The notes under the pieces were generated by a model that was not told where the DNA came from, ran no database searches, and worked only from the letters and a program-made list of their open reading frames with translations. The position numbers and the translations under genes are program-made. Below, piece after piece: positions 49,665 through 59,322 of a stretch of 64,000 nt of DNA. Origin of the DNA: Perognathus longimembris pacificus (Eukaryota; Chordata; Mammalia; Rodentia; Heteromyidae); the NCBI RefSeq assembly GCF_023159225.1, contig NC_063172.1, positions 34,999,332 through 35,063,331 on the forward strand, in the 5' to 3' direction. Each line of letters begins with the position of its first letter. The stretch's first letter is position 1.

Positions 49665-49930
49665 CTGTCTCTCTTTTGAATTAATTTTTTGCTTGTCCTA
49701 GTGCTTGAATTCAGGGACTGGGCACTGTCCCCAAGCCTCTTTGTGCTCAAAGCTAGCGCTCTGCCACTTGAGTAACAACAGTTCCTCTTCCTGCTTTTTC
49801 TGAGTAGTTTATTGGAGATAAGAGTTTCACAGACTTTTCTGCCTAGGCTGGCTTCAAATCATGATCCTCCCATCTCAGCCTCCTGGGTAGCCAGCATTAC
49901 AGGCATGAGCCACCAGCGCTGGACTCTAGG
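49665..49930 (-). mobile_element. B1-composite SINE
   Basis: On the + strand, the reversed right module ('cttgaattcagggactgggc', 'actgtccccaagcctctttg', 'gctctgccacttgagtaaca') is followed by the reversed B1 half ('ctcccatctcagcctcctgg', 'cattacaggcatgagccacc'). About 49935-50130 holds further reversed B1-like pieces. Confidence 0.8.
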
Positions 49931-50439
49931 ATTTCTTTTTATGCCAGGATTCTCCTGGACTGCTCTTCACATTTTTGGGATGACAGGCATGTACCACTGT
50001 ACTACCTAGCACTGGTCCAAATGGCATCACATAAACTTTTATTGCCTGCTGGCTTCAAGATGAGAACGTCAATCTGCCCTTTCAGAATAGCTAGGATTAT
50101 AGGATTGAGCCACTGCACCTGGCTAAATGCATTTTTGATTTATGCTATTTCAATTTAGAATGGCTTTATTGGGATGTAATCTCATCATAAGTTGAAGGGC
50201 TTCTGTGCCTACATTCCATTCTCTTTGTATAGATTTGTGTGCTATGGATGCTATGTGTCTGTCTTCTGTCATCAAGTTAAGCTGATTATCTTTGGACTGG
50301 TTATAATATGGGAAGTGGATTTTTAAAAAGGAATGTAACCATTCTTATAAAAACCATGACTACACATATTTATTAAGTACCCTTCTAAGGAAGAATATTT
50401 TTAAAATATTGCTCTCAAGTTGCTTGCCATTTTCACTGG

Positions 50440-50535
50440 TTGGAATTATAATACATACATATGTACTACATATCTATGTCTATATGACATATAGATATAT
50501 GTGCATATATATGTGTATGTATGTATGTATATCAC
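50440..50535 (+). repeat. AT-rich alternating and palindromic stretch
   Basis: Short ATACAT/ATATGT/TATGTA units in both orientations form an imperfectly self-complementary region with a (TATG)n patch. No retroelement features. Confidence 0.75.
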
Positions 50536-51583
50536 ATCATACAAGTAGACATTGGAGTCACTACATGATTTCCACATCAGAACTCTACCATCTTTTCTAG
50601 TGTGATGAAATTAAAATTCTATAGTCAATATCACCTTTCCTGTTTTTCCTTTTTATAGTCTCTCTAAGATCTACTTTGGCCTAATTCTCTTTAGCAAATA
50701 CTTTTGAGCTTCTTTAACATATCGTCAAATATGACCAGTTCTGGATTAATTACTAATCACTCAAGAAATTTCTGGTAGAAACTCTGATAGAAAAATAGAT
50801 GACTCCCACCCAAATGGGACTTTAGCAAGGAGAAGGTAGTATACCTATTTTTATCCCTTAAAAACACTTTTGGAACTATTTGAAGTAATTTAAAGCAAAA
50901 TAAGTACCAAGGCAGATTATATCTTACTTTAACAAAAGAAGAAATATTGGTGCTATATTTACATATGGCACATATTGTTCCATCCTCTACCATCTTTGGT
51001 ATGCATGTGTTTAATAGTTGGGTAGCAAATGAGAAAAATGTACCTTAGATAGAGAAAATAGTCTAATTTAGATGAGGTGTGAATTATTATGGTAAGAGTA
51101 AAGTTGGCTCTTTTGGATCCTACTAAACTTCCTTAGCAGACTAAATAGATTATTTTGTTCCCTTCCCTTTCCTTCTGTTCTATTTCTTCCCTTCCTTTTA
51201 ATTTTCCCTCTGTCCCTACCTATCTTTCTCCATTCTTCTTCTTCTTCCCCTCCTGTCCCCACTTTTCAAATCATTTTGTGTCACTGTTTCAACAAATGTT
51301 AAAATTCCCCTCCAGCAACTAAAAAAATAAAAATTATGTACTAGAAAAGTATAATTTTCATGAACTTAAAAATTACATAAGATACAGTATAACTTAATAT
51401 TGGTTTTACCATGTCCTCTAATTTGCAATAGAGTGAAATGCTTCTGTGGTTAAATCATAGCTCTTGTGCTGTTTGCTATAAAAGTTTCAAGAATATATAT
51501 TTCAATCTTTTCCAATAATCCAAAACAAATGCAATGGAGCTCAGCATACTGAGACATATTTTCTGAATTTATCTGTTCCAGCG

Positions 51584-51584
<1 letters not shown>

Positions 51585-51633
<49 letters not shown>
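51585..51633 (+). repeat. (TG)n microsatellite
   Basis: About 24 uninterrupted TG units. Confidence 0.97.
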
Positions 51634-51635
<2 letters not shown>

Positions 51636-52226
51636 TAGGACTGGTCTCTTATTTTACCATGTATCTCCATCCTGGATTGATTGCACTGTACAGCACAGAA
51701 CAAGTTACATATGGTCTCATTTTGTCTCACTTTGTAGAACCTCTGTGTTGGAACTCCATTTGATCAGACAGTTGTTAAGCCAACCGTCATAGAAATTTGG
51801 CTAACGTCAAAATCTTAAATTTGAACACATACACATATATCTGGTTAGAATATATCTATTCCTCTTTGAAGTAATAGTTTGCTATTCCATTTCTTAGTAG
51901 CTTTCTCTAAAATATTGATGACTCCTTAAGAAGGAATAAATATCAATTACCTATGTTGATGATGATGTTCTGATTAAGCAGTAGACATCTGACTAAATAT
52001 GAATGTAGACCTACTTTTTGAATCAAAATTATGAATATAAAAATATTTCTAAAATTAGGACAATGTGTTGCAAAGATTGTGGTAAACATCAGTAAGTCTT
52101 AAATTTGAGAGGCGGCTCATTGTCAGCTTTCCAGTTTATTTTCTTTTCATGTAGCATGTGCACTACTAAAAAAGAAAGAGGGAATGTCTGTAAGATAGAT
52201 CTTTAAGTTTAGGAATTCTCCTTGAC

Positions 52227-52279
52227 TATATAAAAGGAGAGAGCCCTAGGGCTCTGCTTTGGTTACTAGCATAGTAACC
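52227..52279 (+). promoter_or_regulatory. Candidate TATA box with two adjacent perfect palindromes
   Basis: TATATAAAAGG lies at 52227-52237. A perfect 16-base palindrome (AGAGCCCTAGGGCTCT) at 52240-52255 follows immediately. Then comes a 19-base inverted repeat with 8-base arms and a 3-base centre (GGTTACTA...TAGTAACC) at 52261-52279. A TSS 25-30 bases downstream of the TATA box would fall at about 52256-52264. This could be an unannotated promoter 2.6 kb upstream of exon 2, or chance in AT-rich intron. Confidence 0.35.
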
Positions 52280-52639
52280 ATTTGAAAGGAATGTTCCTGT
52301 TCATTCTTCTTTCTCCCTATTTTGTCCTTTCCCCTCATTTCTTCTTTTTCCTCCTATGACTTTACTTATTTTTTTCCTGACTCCCACTCCCTCTTCCGTC
52401 TCTGCTCTTCCTTTCTCTGTCTGTGCAACCACGTGCTTGGAGTCTGTGTATCTGGACTTCCTTTGCTCACAGCTCCCCATGAGTGTTAGCAGAATGAAAG
52501 CCAGATGGACCAGCAGTTCCCACTGTTATCTCCCAGCCGACTCTGGCAAGTCTCCCTCTCTGCCTCCTTTCTTGGCATGACAGAAATATTTGCCTTTATT
52601 TAGGGAGACTTGTATTTGCTGCTGTACCTCTTCCCTCAG

Positions 52640-52690
52640 CTGCAACATAAGCGGAAAGCTATTTATTCTCTGTTGCTGAGGTTGGTTGAG
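52640..52690 (+). other. RUNX1T1: Candidate cryptic or alternative exon
   Basis: A pyrimidine-rich tract ending CCCTCAG at 52633-52639 and a consensus donor GAG|GTGAGT at 52688-52696 bracket 51 bases. Spliced after exon 1b or 1a it would read Ala-Ala-Thr-stop, so it could serve as leader of an alternative transcript or as a poison exon, not as in-frame coding. If the TATA element at 52227 works, the first exon could run from about 52260 to 52690 instead. Confidence 0.25.
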
Positions 52691-52782
52691 GTGAGTAGAA
52701 TGGGCTGGGAATTGATTGAGGAAGCAGTTTTAACCCTGCCTAACTTTTGTATGTTTCTAGAATAAATGGTTCTCTGAGGCTG

Positions 52783-52824
52783 GCTTTAAAATATTCCAGA
52801 ATCGCTTTAAAATATTCCAGAATC
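52783..52824 (+). repeat. Perfect 21-bp tandem duplication
   Basis: Two identical adjacent copies (52783-52803, 52804-52824), each beginning GCTTTAAAATATTCC. A recent local duplication. Confidence 0.95.
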
Positions 52825-52869
52825 ACAAAATAATGACAAGGCTTTTAATGATAAGACGAAGTTAGGAAA

Positions 52870-52872
<3 letters not shown>

Positions 52873-52922
<50 letters not shown>
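52873..52922 (+). repeat. (TG)n microsatellite
   Basis: Twenty-five uninterrupted TG units. Confidence 0.97.
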
Positions 52923-52923
<1 letters not shown>

Positions 52924-53658
52924 CAGCAAGTCATCAGAGAATGCCTGGCTACCATCTGTATGATGTTCAGTTTTACTCAGGCAGCAGTAGAGATGAAGTA
53001 GAGAGACCCTGCTACTGTTGAGTGGATCCCCATGCAAACTGTCCTCAAATGATAATCACTTCTATTCTCTTATTCAGTCTTTCCTTGTAGGGTTTCAATA
53101 GCATTACTAATTTTAGATTTTCTATTTTACTGTCACCAAAACTTAGGAAATTGCTTTGAATGGAAGTGAAATAGGCCCAGAATCATGATAATAATAATTT
53201 GGTGTGTTTTTCTTTTAATAACTGATTTCTATTGGAGCATATTAATTGTTCAAAGGAAACTTTTTCATGTGATATTTTCACACACTAGTGGAGTGTACTT
53301 TGTGCATTTATAATCCTCCATAATACTATTTAACAGCCTCCCTAGCCTCAACTTTACCTTTCTTACAAATGTTTCTGAGTTTTTATATGATTTTTGCATA
53401 CATACATATAATGCACTTTAGTCATGTTCTCCCCTACCTTTTCTTCTTTATCTGACCTTCCTCTAATTGCTCCATATACTCCTTTATTTATCTTCATGTC
53501 TTTAAAAAATAATTGGTTTATAAGTAATTTTAAGAGTTTCTCAGTATGATTATCACAATACTAGAAAGGCTTGTTCCTCTGAGTCTGCTATTTGACTTTT
53601 GTGGAATTTCAAGTGTGAAATATTGGTGTTTAAGGCTAGAGTAACACTTCAAAACAGT

Positions 53659-53695
53659 GTGTGTGTGTGTCTGTGTGCATGGGTGTGTGTGTGTT
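53659..53695 (+). repeat. Imperfect (TG)n microsatellite
   Basis: TG-rich with CTG/CATGG interruptions. Confidence 0.85.
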
Positions 53696-54094
53696 CATAT
53701 CCATGTGTTCATAGGAAATAGGTTTTAAAAACAAACAAAAACCCATTTTATTTTCACCAGAAATCTATTGACCAAACTGAAGAAAACAATTCTGAATTAC
53801 AAATGTTCATTATTGGATAATCAATTCATTTCTCCTTATCTGTGTCATACTTTAAAAATGAGTGTCTTTAGTTTTAATTAGTCCTCAATTTGGGTCTTTA
53901 CATTCTTACTCTATCTAAAATTATTAATTGGACTATTGATCTCATGTTTCCAGAAAACAGGTTACAAATCCACACACCCTATGTAAATAATGACTTAGCT
54001 TCATTGTGAAACCTATAGCGTTAATGACATGGTGATTTTTAAAACATTGCAAGTATAACCAAAGAGGAAAAAGTATGTCTAAGAGACATAACTT

Positions 54095-54319
54095 GGGCTG
54101 AGGATATGGCCTAGTGGCAAGAGTGCTTGCCTTGTATACATGAAGCCCCGAGTTCGAATCCTCAGCACCACATATACAGAAAACGGCCAGAAGTAGGGCT
54201 GTGGCTCAAGTGGCAGAGTGCTAGCCTTAAGCTAGCAAAAAGAAGCCAGGAACAGTGCTCAGGTCCTGCGTTCAAGCCCCAGGACTGGCAATCAATCAAT
54301 CAATCAATCAATAAATAAA
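54095..54319 (+). mobile_element. IDL-Geo SINE with (ATCA)n tail and TSD
   Basis: Full-length but older than the copies at 9052 and 44045, with changes such as 'ctgaggatatggcctagtgg' and 'gagttcgaatcctcagcacc'. The tail is tandem ATCA then AATA units rather than pure A. A 15-base imperfect duplication (taagagacataactt / taagagatataattt) flanks it at 54080 and 54320. Confidence 0.9.
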
Positions 54320-54824
54320 TAAGAGATATAATTTATCTCATATAATAGACCATAAAACTAAGCATAGAAAGGAGATGGCAGGTGTTGTAGAAATTCATTG
54401 CTGATTCCTGCCAGTGTCTTACCTGCATAACAGACTTAGAGTTTCTGTTATTTCTGAACTGTCATGAGGAGTTCATTATCCTTCTTCCTCGTCTGTTTTC
54501 TTCCTCTTGCTAACATTGGCTTCAGTTCTGAGTGAAATTGTGCTGTTGCATATAACACTACCAAGGTAGCATCTGCCCAAGCCCGAAATAACAATAGGAT
54601 ATAATATAGCCTAGTTACAAATGAGGTCCTTCCATCTGTGCTACACCTTCTCAAGTGGGCTTTAGGTGATAAAATCATGCTTTAAACTGCTGTAGATAAG
54701 CCTATTTTATTGATAGAAGATGTTGAATTTCTTCTGTTACCTTGCTTCTTAAAAAGATAAACCTCACTTGAAAAACCGAGGTGCTTAAGGAGTGAAATAA
54801 CCTCTTCCTGGTGGCATCCTCTAG

Positions 54825-54962
54825 ATCGTACTGAGAAGCACTCCACAATGCCAGACTCACCTGTGGATGTGAAGACGCAATCCAGGCTGACTCCTCCAAC
54901 TATGCCTCCTCCCCCAACCACTCAAGGAGCTCCACGAACCAGCTCATTCACACCAACCACAT
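54825..54962 (+). CDS. RUNX1T1: RUNX1T1 exon 2 (first common coding exon)
   Basis: Acceptor CTCTAG at 54819-54824; donor T|GTAAGT at 54962/54963. The 138-base exon completes an Asp codon begun in exon 1b or 1a and encodes RTEKHST-MPDSPVDVKTQ... through ...SSFTPTT (MTG8b residues 31-75), ending with the first base of Leu-76. The peptide matches mammalian RUNX1T1 as I know it. It is a Pro/Ser/Thr-rich, probably disordered N-terminal region with a PPTMPPPP run. An internal ATG at 54848 (A at -3) could start translation on transcripts with non-coding first exons. In human AML1-ETO this is the first ETO exon retained in the fusion, so its phase-1 acceptor matters. Reading through the donor adds 22 residues before a stop at 55028. 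Confidence 0.97.
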
Positions 54963-55269
54963 GTAAGTATCATCTCTGGATATCCTATTTTGGTGATGAA
55001 GTTGCAATTAAGATTTTTCTTACATGTTAAAGAATCAGAGGAAAAGAAGATCCAGTATCAATGTATTATTCCTCAATAAAGCAAAACAGAAGTCATTTGT
55101 TTACCCAGGGAGTGGGTTTAAAACACAAAGTATCTCATCTTACATCTTATTAGTCTGACAGTCAATATTTGTGTGCCTTTGTATTATTGCTTCAGAGTTA
55201 TAGCCTGTTCTGATTTTAGAAATGAAGAATAGTATATTTGGTCTGTAACTCTATTTGTTACCTCTATAA

Positions 55270-55500
55270 CTTTTTGTGTGTGGGGGGTGGTAGTACTAAC
55301 ACTTGGTCTCAGGACCTTGTACTCATTGGGATTGCTTGCTCATGTTTGGTGCTTCACCTCTTGAGCCTGGCTTCTGCTTATTAATTGGAGACATAATCAT
55401 ACAGCCTTTGCTTCCATAGTCAACTTCAAGTCACTAACCCCTGATCTCAGCCTCCTGAGTAGCTAGGCTTACAGGTGTCAGCCATCTGTGTTCAGCAACC
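55270..55500 (-). mobile_element. B1-composite SINE
   Basis: On the + strand, the reversed right module ('acttggtctcaggaccttgt', 'ggtgcttcacctcttgagcc') is followed by the reversed B1 half ('tgatctcagcctcctgagta gctaggcttacaggtg'). Confidence 0.75.
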
Positions 55501-55512
55501 TCTAGCACTTTT

Positions 55513-55726
55513 TTTTTTTTTTTTTTTTTTTTTTGCCAGTCCTGGGCCTTGGACTCAGGGCCTGAGCACTGTCCCTGGCTTCTTCCCGCTCAAGGCTAGC
55601 ACTCTGCCGCTTGAGCCACAGCACCGCTTCTGGCCGTTTTCTGTATATGTGGTGCTGGGGAATCGAACCTAGGGCCTCGTGTATCCGAGGCAGGCACTCT
55701 TGCCACTAGGCCATATCCCCAGCCCC
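55513..55726 (-). mobile_element. IDL-Geo SINE, young, full length
   Basis: Poly(T) of about 25, then the reverse complement of the element from 'gccagtcctgggccttgg' to 'ccatatccccagcccc'. Short flanking duplication 'tagcactttt' at about 55503 and 55728. Inserted beside an older composite SINE in the same orientation. Confidence 0.92.
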
Positions 55727-55809
55727 ATAGCACTTTTGACCCATTATAATGTAGACACTCTAGTTTGTTCACTTTGACTTGGAAGCATGCTGTAGTTATT
55801 TCCAGATTA

Positions 55810-56745
55810 TTTTTAAATTAATTAAATTTTATTGGCAAGGTGTTGTGCAAAGGGGATACAGTTACATAATAAGGTAATGAGTACATTTCTTGTGATATCT
55901 GTTATACCCTCATTTTTTTCCCTTCCCTAGATCAGGTAACCATATATACAATATCCAGTGTACCAGAATCATATACAGTAACCACGTGGCTTATGCCAAA
56001 GGAAATTCACCTAGAGCATTAAACGTAACATCAACAATAGAATCCTCCTGTGTCCTTCTCTTGGAGTTGTTTTTGCTTATACTCGTCTTATATGATCATG
56101 TGTACATAGCAGTTGAGCTATTGTGATCCACTGATAGGTCTATTCTAGACCTTTTTTTATGTTTGTTTAGTAGTTGTTTGGTTTTGGATACATAATGTAA
56201 AGTCTCTGACCCAAACATGTGGAAATCCCATTTGAAAGGAAGTTTGTTATTTTGCAGACCTGGTCTCTACTGTCTCTCCCCCTGCCCCCAACAGTCATAT
56301 ATCAAGGAGACCATGCGCCTTTGTTCTCTGTGTTCTAGGCTTGTCTCTCTCAACATTATTTGTTCAAGCTCTGACCATTTCCCTGCGAATACCAATGTTT
56401 TATCATTTCTATTTGCTATGCAGTATTCCATTGTGTACAGGTAACACATTTTTTGAATCCATTCATATGTAGTGGGGCATCTGGGTTGTTTCCATATTTT
56501 GGCTGTTGTGAATTGTGCAGCAATAAGCATTGTTGTGCACATGTCTTTATGATATCCTGTTGTTCAGGATAGATGCCTAGGAGTGGTATGGCTGGGCCAT
56601 AGGTTATGTCTATGCTGAGCTTTTTGAGGAACCTCCATACTGTTCTCCAAAGTGGTTTTGCACTCCCACCGACAGTGGAGAAGGGTTCCTCTTTCCCCGC
56701 ATCCCCTCCACTAGATTACTTTCGTTTGTTGCAGTTGGTTAAAAA
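55810..56745 (-). mobile_element. L1 LINE, 5'-truncated (ORF2 C-terminus and 3'UTR)
   Basis: Read on the minus strand, this has the end of L1 ORF2, including a 'catggaatactgcatagca'-type block (here 'acaatggaatactgcatagc') and a peptide with WIQKMCYLYTMEYCIANRND, then a 3'UTR ending 'tgtactcattacctt...taactgtatcccc...caataaaatt'. Upstream it covers 'ccatactgttctccaaagtg' (as on + strand). The ORF2 part is broken and incomplete, so it cannot be mobile. It identifies the family of the smaller L1 3' ends in the window. Confidence 0.85.
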
Positions 56746-57074
56746 TAATTTCTAAAAACCCAATTTCCTTCAGTTAAAGCAACCATCGCTCTATGAACCA
56801 GTCTCATGATCTTTCTGAAATGGGTAACAGCACCTTTTCCATGAACCCATCAGCCTTTTTTCAAACCTGTATTCCATTGCCACTTGGTTTGAATCCTGTG
56901 CTCTCAATCATTGGAGTATGTTGCTTCCTGTGCCATCTGAGGGAAGGACAGATTATTCTGACAGAAGAGCATCTTCCTGCTCTTTCCTGTAGACTCAAGT
57001 AGAGGCAATGGGCAACTTTGTTTCAATCTTACAGTTCTGAATAAAATTTTCATCAAGGATCTGTGAAGGTAATA

Positions 57075-57106
57075 AATGTTATCTGTTGTAGATAACATTA
57101 TCTACA
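57075..57106 (+). promoter_or_regulatory. Triple GATA-motif cluster in overlapping inverted repeats
   Basis: TTATCT at 57079-57084, AGATAA at 57090-57095 and TTATCT at 57098-57103 are three WGATAR-type sites within 25 bases. They form two competing hairpins: 10-base arms 57075-57084/57090-57099, and 9-base arms 57087-57095/57098-57106. Candidate intronic enhancer element; unproven. Confidence 0.35.
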
Positions 57107-58302
57107 GATCTTGTGCCATGGGATCTAAATGAATGAAAAATAACAAACAGAAAAAGTAGATTTATAGGATATAAGGGAACAGCCAAGTACTCATCTAGGG
57201 CCATTTATGCACCATTGTGCTGCCATTTCAAAGACCTTTGCAATATGAAAGGAGCAGAAGACTGTGACGTGCCAAGCTGGAATCCTGTCATTTAATATTT
57301 GGCCTCTTTCTACCCAAAGTCACAATGATAGGCATATGTCTCCTGGGTGGTGGCCTGGCAAGCTATCATTCCTTGACAGCTTCATTGGTATTCATTTGGG
57401 ATAAGGGAACCATTTCATTACTTTGAAATAAAATTTTTAATAATAGCAGGGTCATTAGAACTTATTCCACCTATTCTAGAGATAGTCAAAAATATAAAAA
57501 GATGGGTTTGGGAGATTGATTTTCAAAGCAATTGATTAAACATAATGAAATCATTATTTTCTTTAATGAGAAATAGGCCAACTTTCCTAGCATAGGTCTT
57601 AATATGAGGTTTAATAGATTTTATTGGAAGTGAATTTATGGTTTACTACCAGTTCCATGTTCTTGGTTGAGTTGAAGTGTCTTCTTTCAATTTCTTGTAC
57701 CAATGCATTGTTAAATACCAAATCCATTTTGGCTTTTATGTAAAATTGGCCTTCTCCTTCACCTAAGTGGTTAAGGAATACAAGAGGGAGAAAATAGCCT
57801 TCTAATTGGATGGTATAAGGTTAAAACTTGAAAGTCCTATTTGTATAAACACAGCTGTCAGTTGTGTGTACAAAACATGATTAAAAATGTTCAGTGATAA
57901 ATTTAGTCTCCTCCACTTTCTCTAGGGGGCGGGAGGAGTGGTTTAGGGAGAAAAAGGCCTGTTACACTGATGCAAGTCTATAACAAAAGGCCGACATCCA
58001 GAGCTGTTTGTCTTAGGTTTGAAGCCTTTCAGGTGGCTCACATATGTGTTTCCCAGGAGGCAGGACTAGCTTCTGTGTAGCTTCCTCTCCCTCACCATCC
58101 AGCCTAGACTCAATTTAGGGGCAGGGGACCTGCATTTTGTGATCCTACAAAGTCCAAGCATTTCCCAGAAAGTCTCACCATGTTTTGTATTACTCTGCTG
58201 CTAGATTTCAAGTGAAAGAAACTAGGTAAGTCATGTCTTTGTGCATGTTCTCTGTGAGTTTATTTAAAGATTTCTTTTTCTTTTGATTTTGTACCTTGAC
58301 AG

Positions 58303-58544
58303 TAACTAATGGCACCAGCCATTCTCCTACAGCCTTGAATGGTGCCCCTTCACCACCCAATGGCTTTAGCAATGGGCCTTCCTCTTCCTCCTCCTCTTCT
58401 CTGGCTAATCAACAGCTGCCCCCAGCCTGTGGTGCCAGGCAACTCAGCAAACTGAAACGATTCCTTACTACCCTGCAGCAGTTTGGGAATGACATTTCAC
58501 CTGAGATTGGAGAAAGAGTTCGCACCCTCGTACTAGGACTTGTG
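58303..58544 (+). CDS. RUNX1T1: RUNX1T1 exon 3 (start of NHR1/TAFH domain)
   Basis: Acceptor TTGACAG|TA and donor GTG|GTAAGC bound 242 bases encoding Leu-76 (split) to Val-156 of MTG8b. First comes a Pro/Ser/Asn-rich linker ([17 protein letters not shown]...) with a run of seven Ser at residues 102-108. From about residue 120 ([16 protein letters not shown]...) the NHR1/TAFH domain begins, the four-helix module by which ETO proteins bind the activation domain of E proteins such as TCF12/TCF3 (family knowledge). The peptide agrees with the human protein as I recall it. The Ser run is coded by mixed TCC/TCT, a plausible slippage site. A (GT)n array starts 52 bases after the donor. The exon ends in phase 0. 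Confidence 0.98.
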
Positions 58545-58593
58545 GTAAGCAAACAGAAATCAACCTTGTTCAACCCTGTTATCTAGAGTAAGG

Positions 58594-58595
<2 letters not shown>

Positions 58596-58641
<46 letters not shown>
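58596..58641 (+). repeat. (GT)n microsatellite just inside intron 3
   Basis: About 23 uninterrupted GT units, 52 bases after the exon 3 donor, on the transcribed-sense strand (UG repeat in RNA). Confidence 0.97.
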
Positions 58642-58644
<3 letters not shown>

Positions 58645-58885
58645 TGGGATGGGATTAAAAAATATAGACCCTATGCTCATAGCAATTTTGCTGCATTCAG
58701 TTTCTACATTCAGACATTGTGCTAATCTGATGAATTCTACAGCAACAATTTTTCCAAATCTGCTTTATGTTTTGACCTCCACCATTGTTTTGCTCTTTGA
58801 CTAATAAATATGTAGCTATATAGATTGTCATTTTGGCCATAAATACTAGTATGTATACATATACATGGACATATACATAGGTGAC

Positions 58886-58888
<3 letters not shown>

Positions 58889-58924
<36 letters not shown>
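58889..58924 (+). repeat. (GT)n microsatellite
   Basis: Eighteen uninterrupted GT units. Confidence 0.97.
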
Positions 58925-58926
<2 letters not shown>

Positions 58927-59100
58927 AAGTATACTCTCCAAAGTTAATGGCTTTCAACCGTAACAGGGTATTGTAATGTTGCTGCCTCACTGAAATCTGA
59001 GTACTCACTGTAAAGTACTTTTGAGGGACTTCTATTATTGACTTAGGCCTTAAACTGAAGAATTCAGAAGTCACACATTTAGAATCTAAAATTTTAACCA

Positions 59101-59322
59101 CTTTTTTTTTTTTTTTTTTTTTTTTTTTTGGCCAGTCCTGGGCCTTGGACTCAGGGCCTGAGCACTGTCCCTGGCTTCTTCCCGCTCAAGGCTAGCACTC
59201 TGCCACTTGAGCCACAGCGCCACTTCTGGCCGTTTTCTGTATATGTGGTGCTGGGGAATCGAACCTAGGGCCTCGTGTATCCGAGGCAGGCACTTTTGCC
59301 ACTAGGCTATATCCCCAGCCCA
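59101..59322 (-). mobile_element. IDL-Geo SINE, young, full length, with 25-bp TSD
   Basis: Poly(T) of about 28, then the reverse complement of the element ending 'ctatatccccagccca'. It is flanked by a perfect 25-base duplication beginning 'agaatctaaaattttaacc' at 59081-59105 and 59323-59347, unusually long and still identical, so the insertion is recent. Confidence 0.93.

Larger units (their letters stand above)
21305..54824 (+). other. RUNX1T1: RUNX1T1 intron 1a (33.5 kb), t(8;21) breakpoint-region orthologue
   Basis: Runs from donor GTGAGT to acceptor CTCTAG at 54819-54824. In human, t(8;21) breaks in ETO fall upstream of exon 2 in the introns after exons 1b and 1a, so this interval is orthologous to that region. 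No coding exon is recognised inside. Repeats and candidate regulatory sites are listed separately. Stretches without listed features (for example 29.0-32.2 kb and 47-48.6 kb) show only AT-rich intron with scattered L2/MIR-like traces. Confidence 0.85.
54963..58302 (+). other. RUNX1T1: RUNX1T1 intron 2
   Basis: 3.3 kb from donor GTAAGT to acceptor CTTGACAG at 58295-58302. The first half holds a composite SINE, an IDL-Geo and an L1 3' end. 56750-58250 is unique-looking sequence with a GATA-motif cluster near 57080 and no coding exon. Confidence 0.92.

Noticed and set aside
56267..56542. 91-residue minus-strand frame as a possible gene
   Set aside because: Recognisable as the broken C-terminal part of L1 ORF2 in a truncated element.
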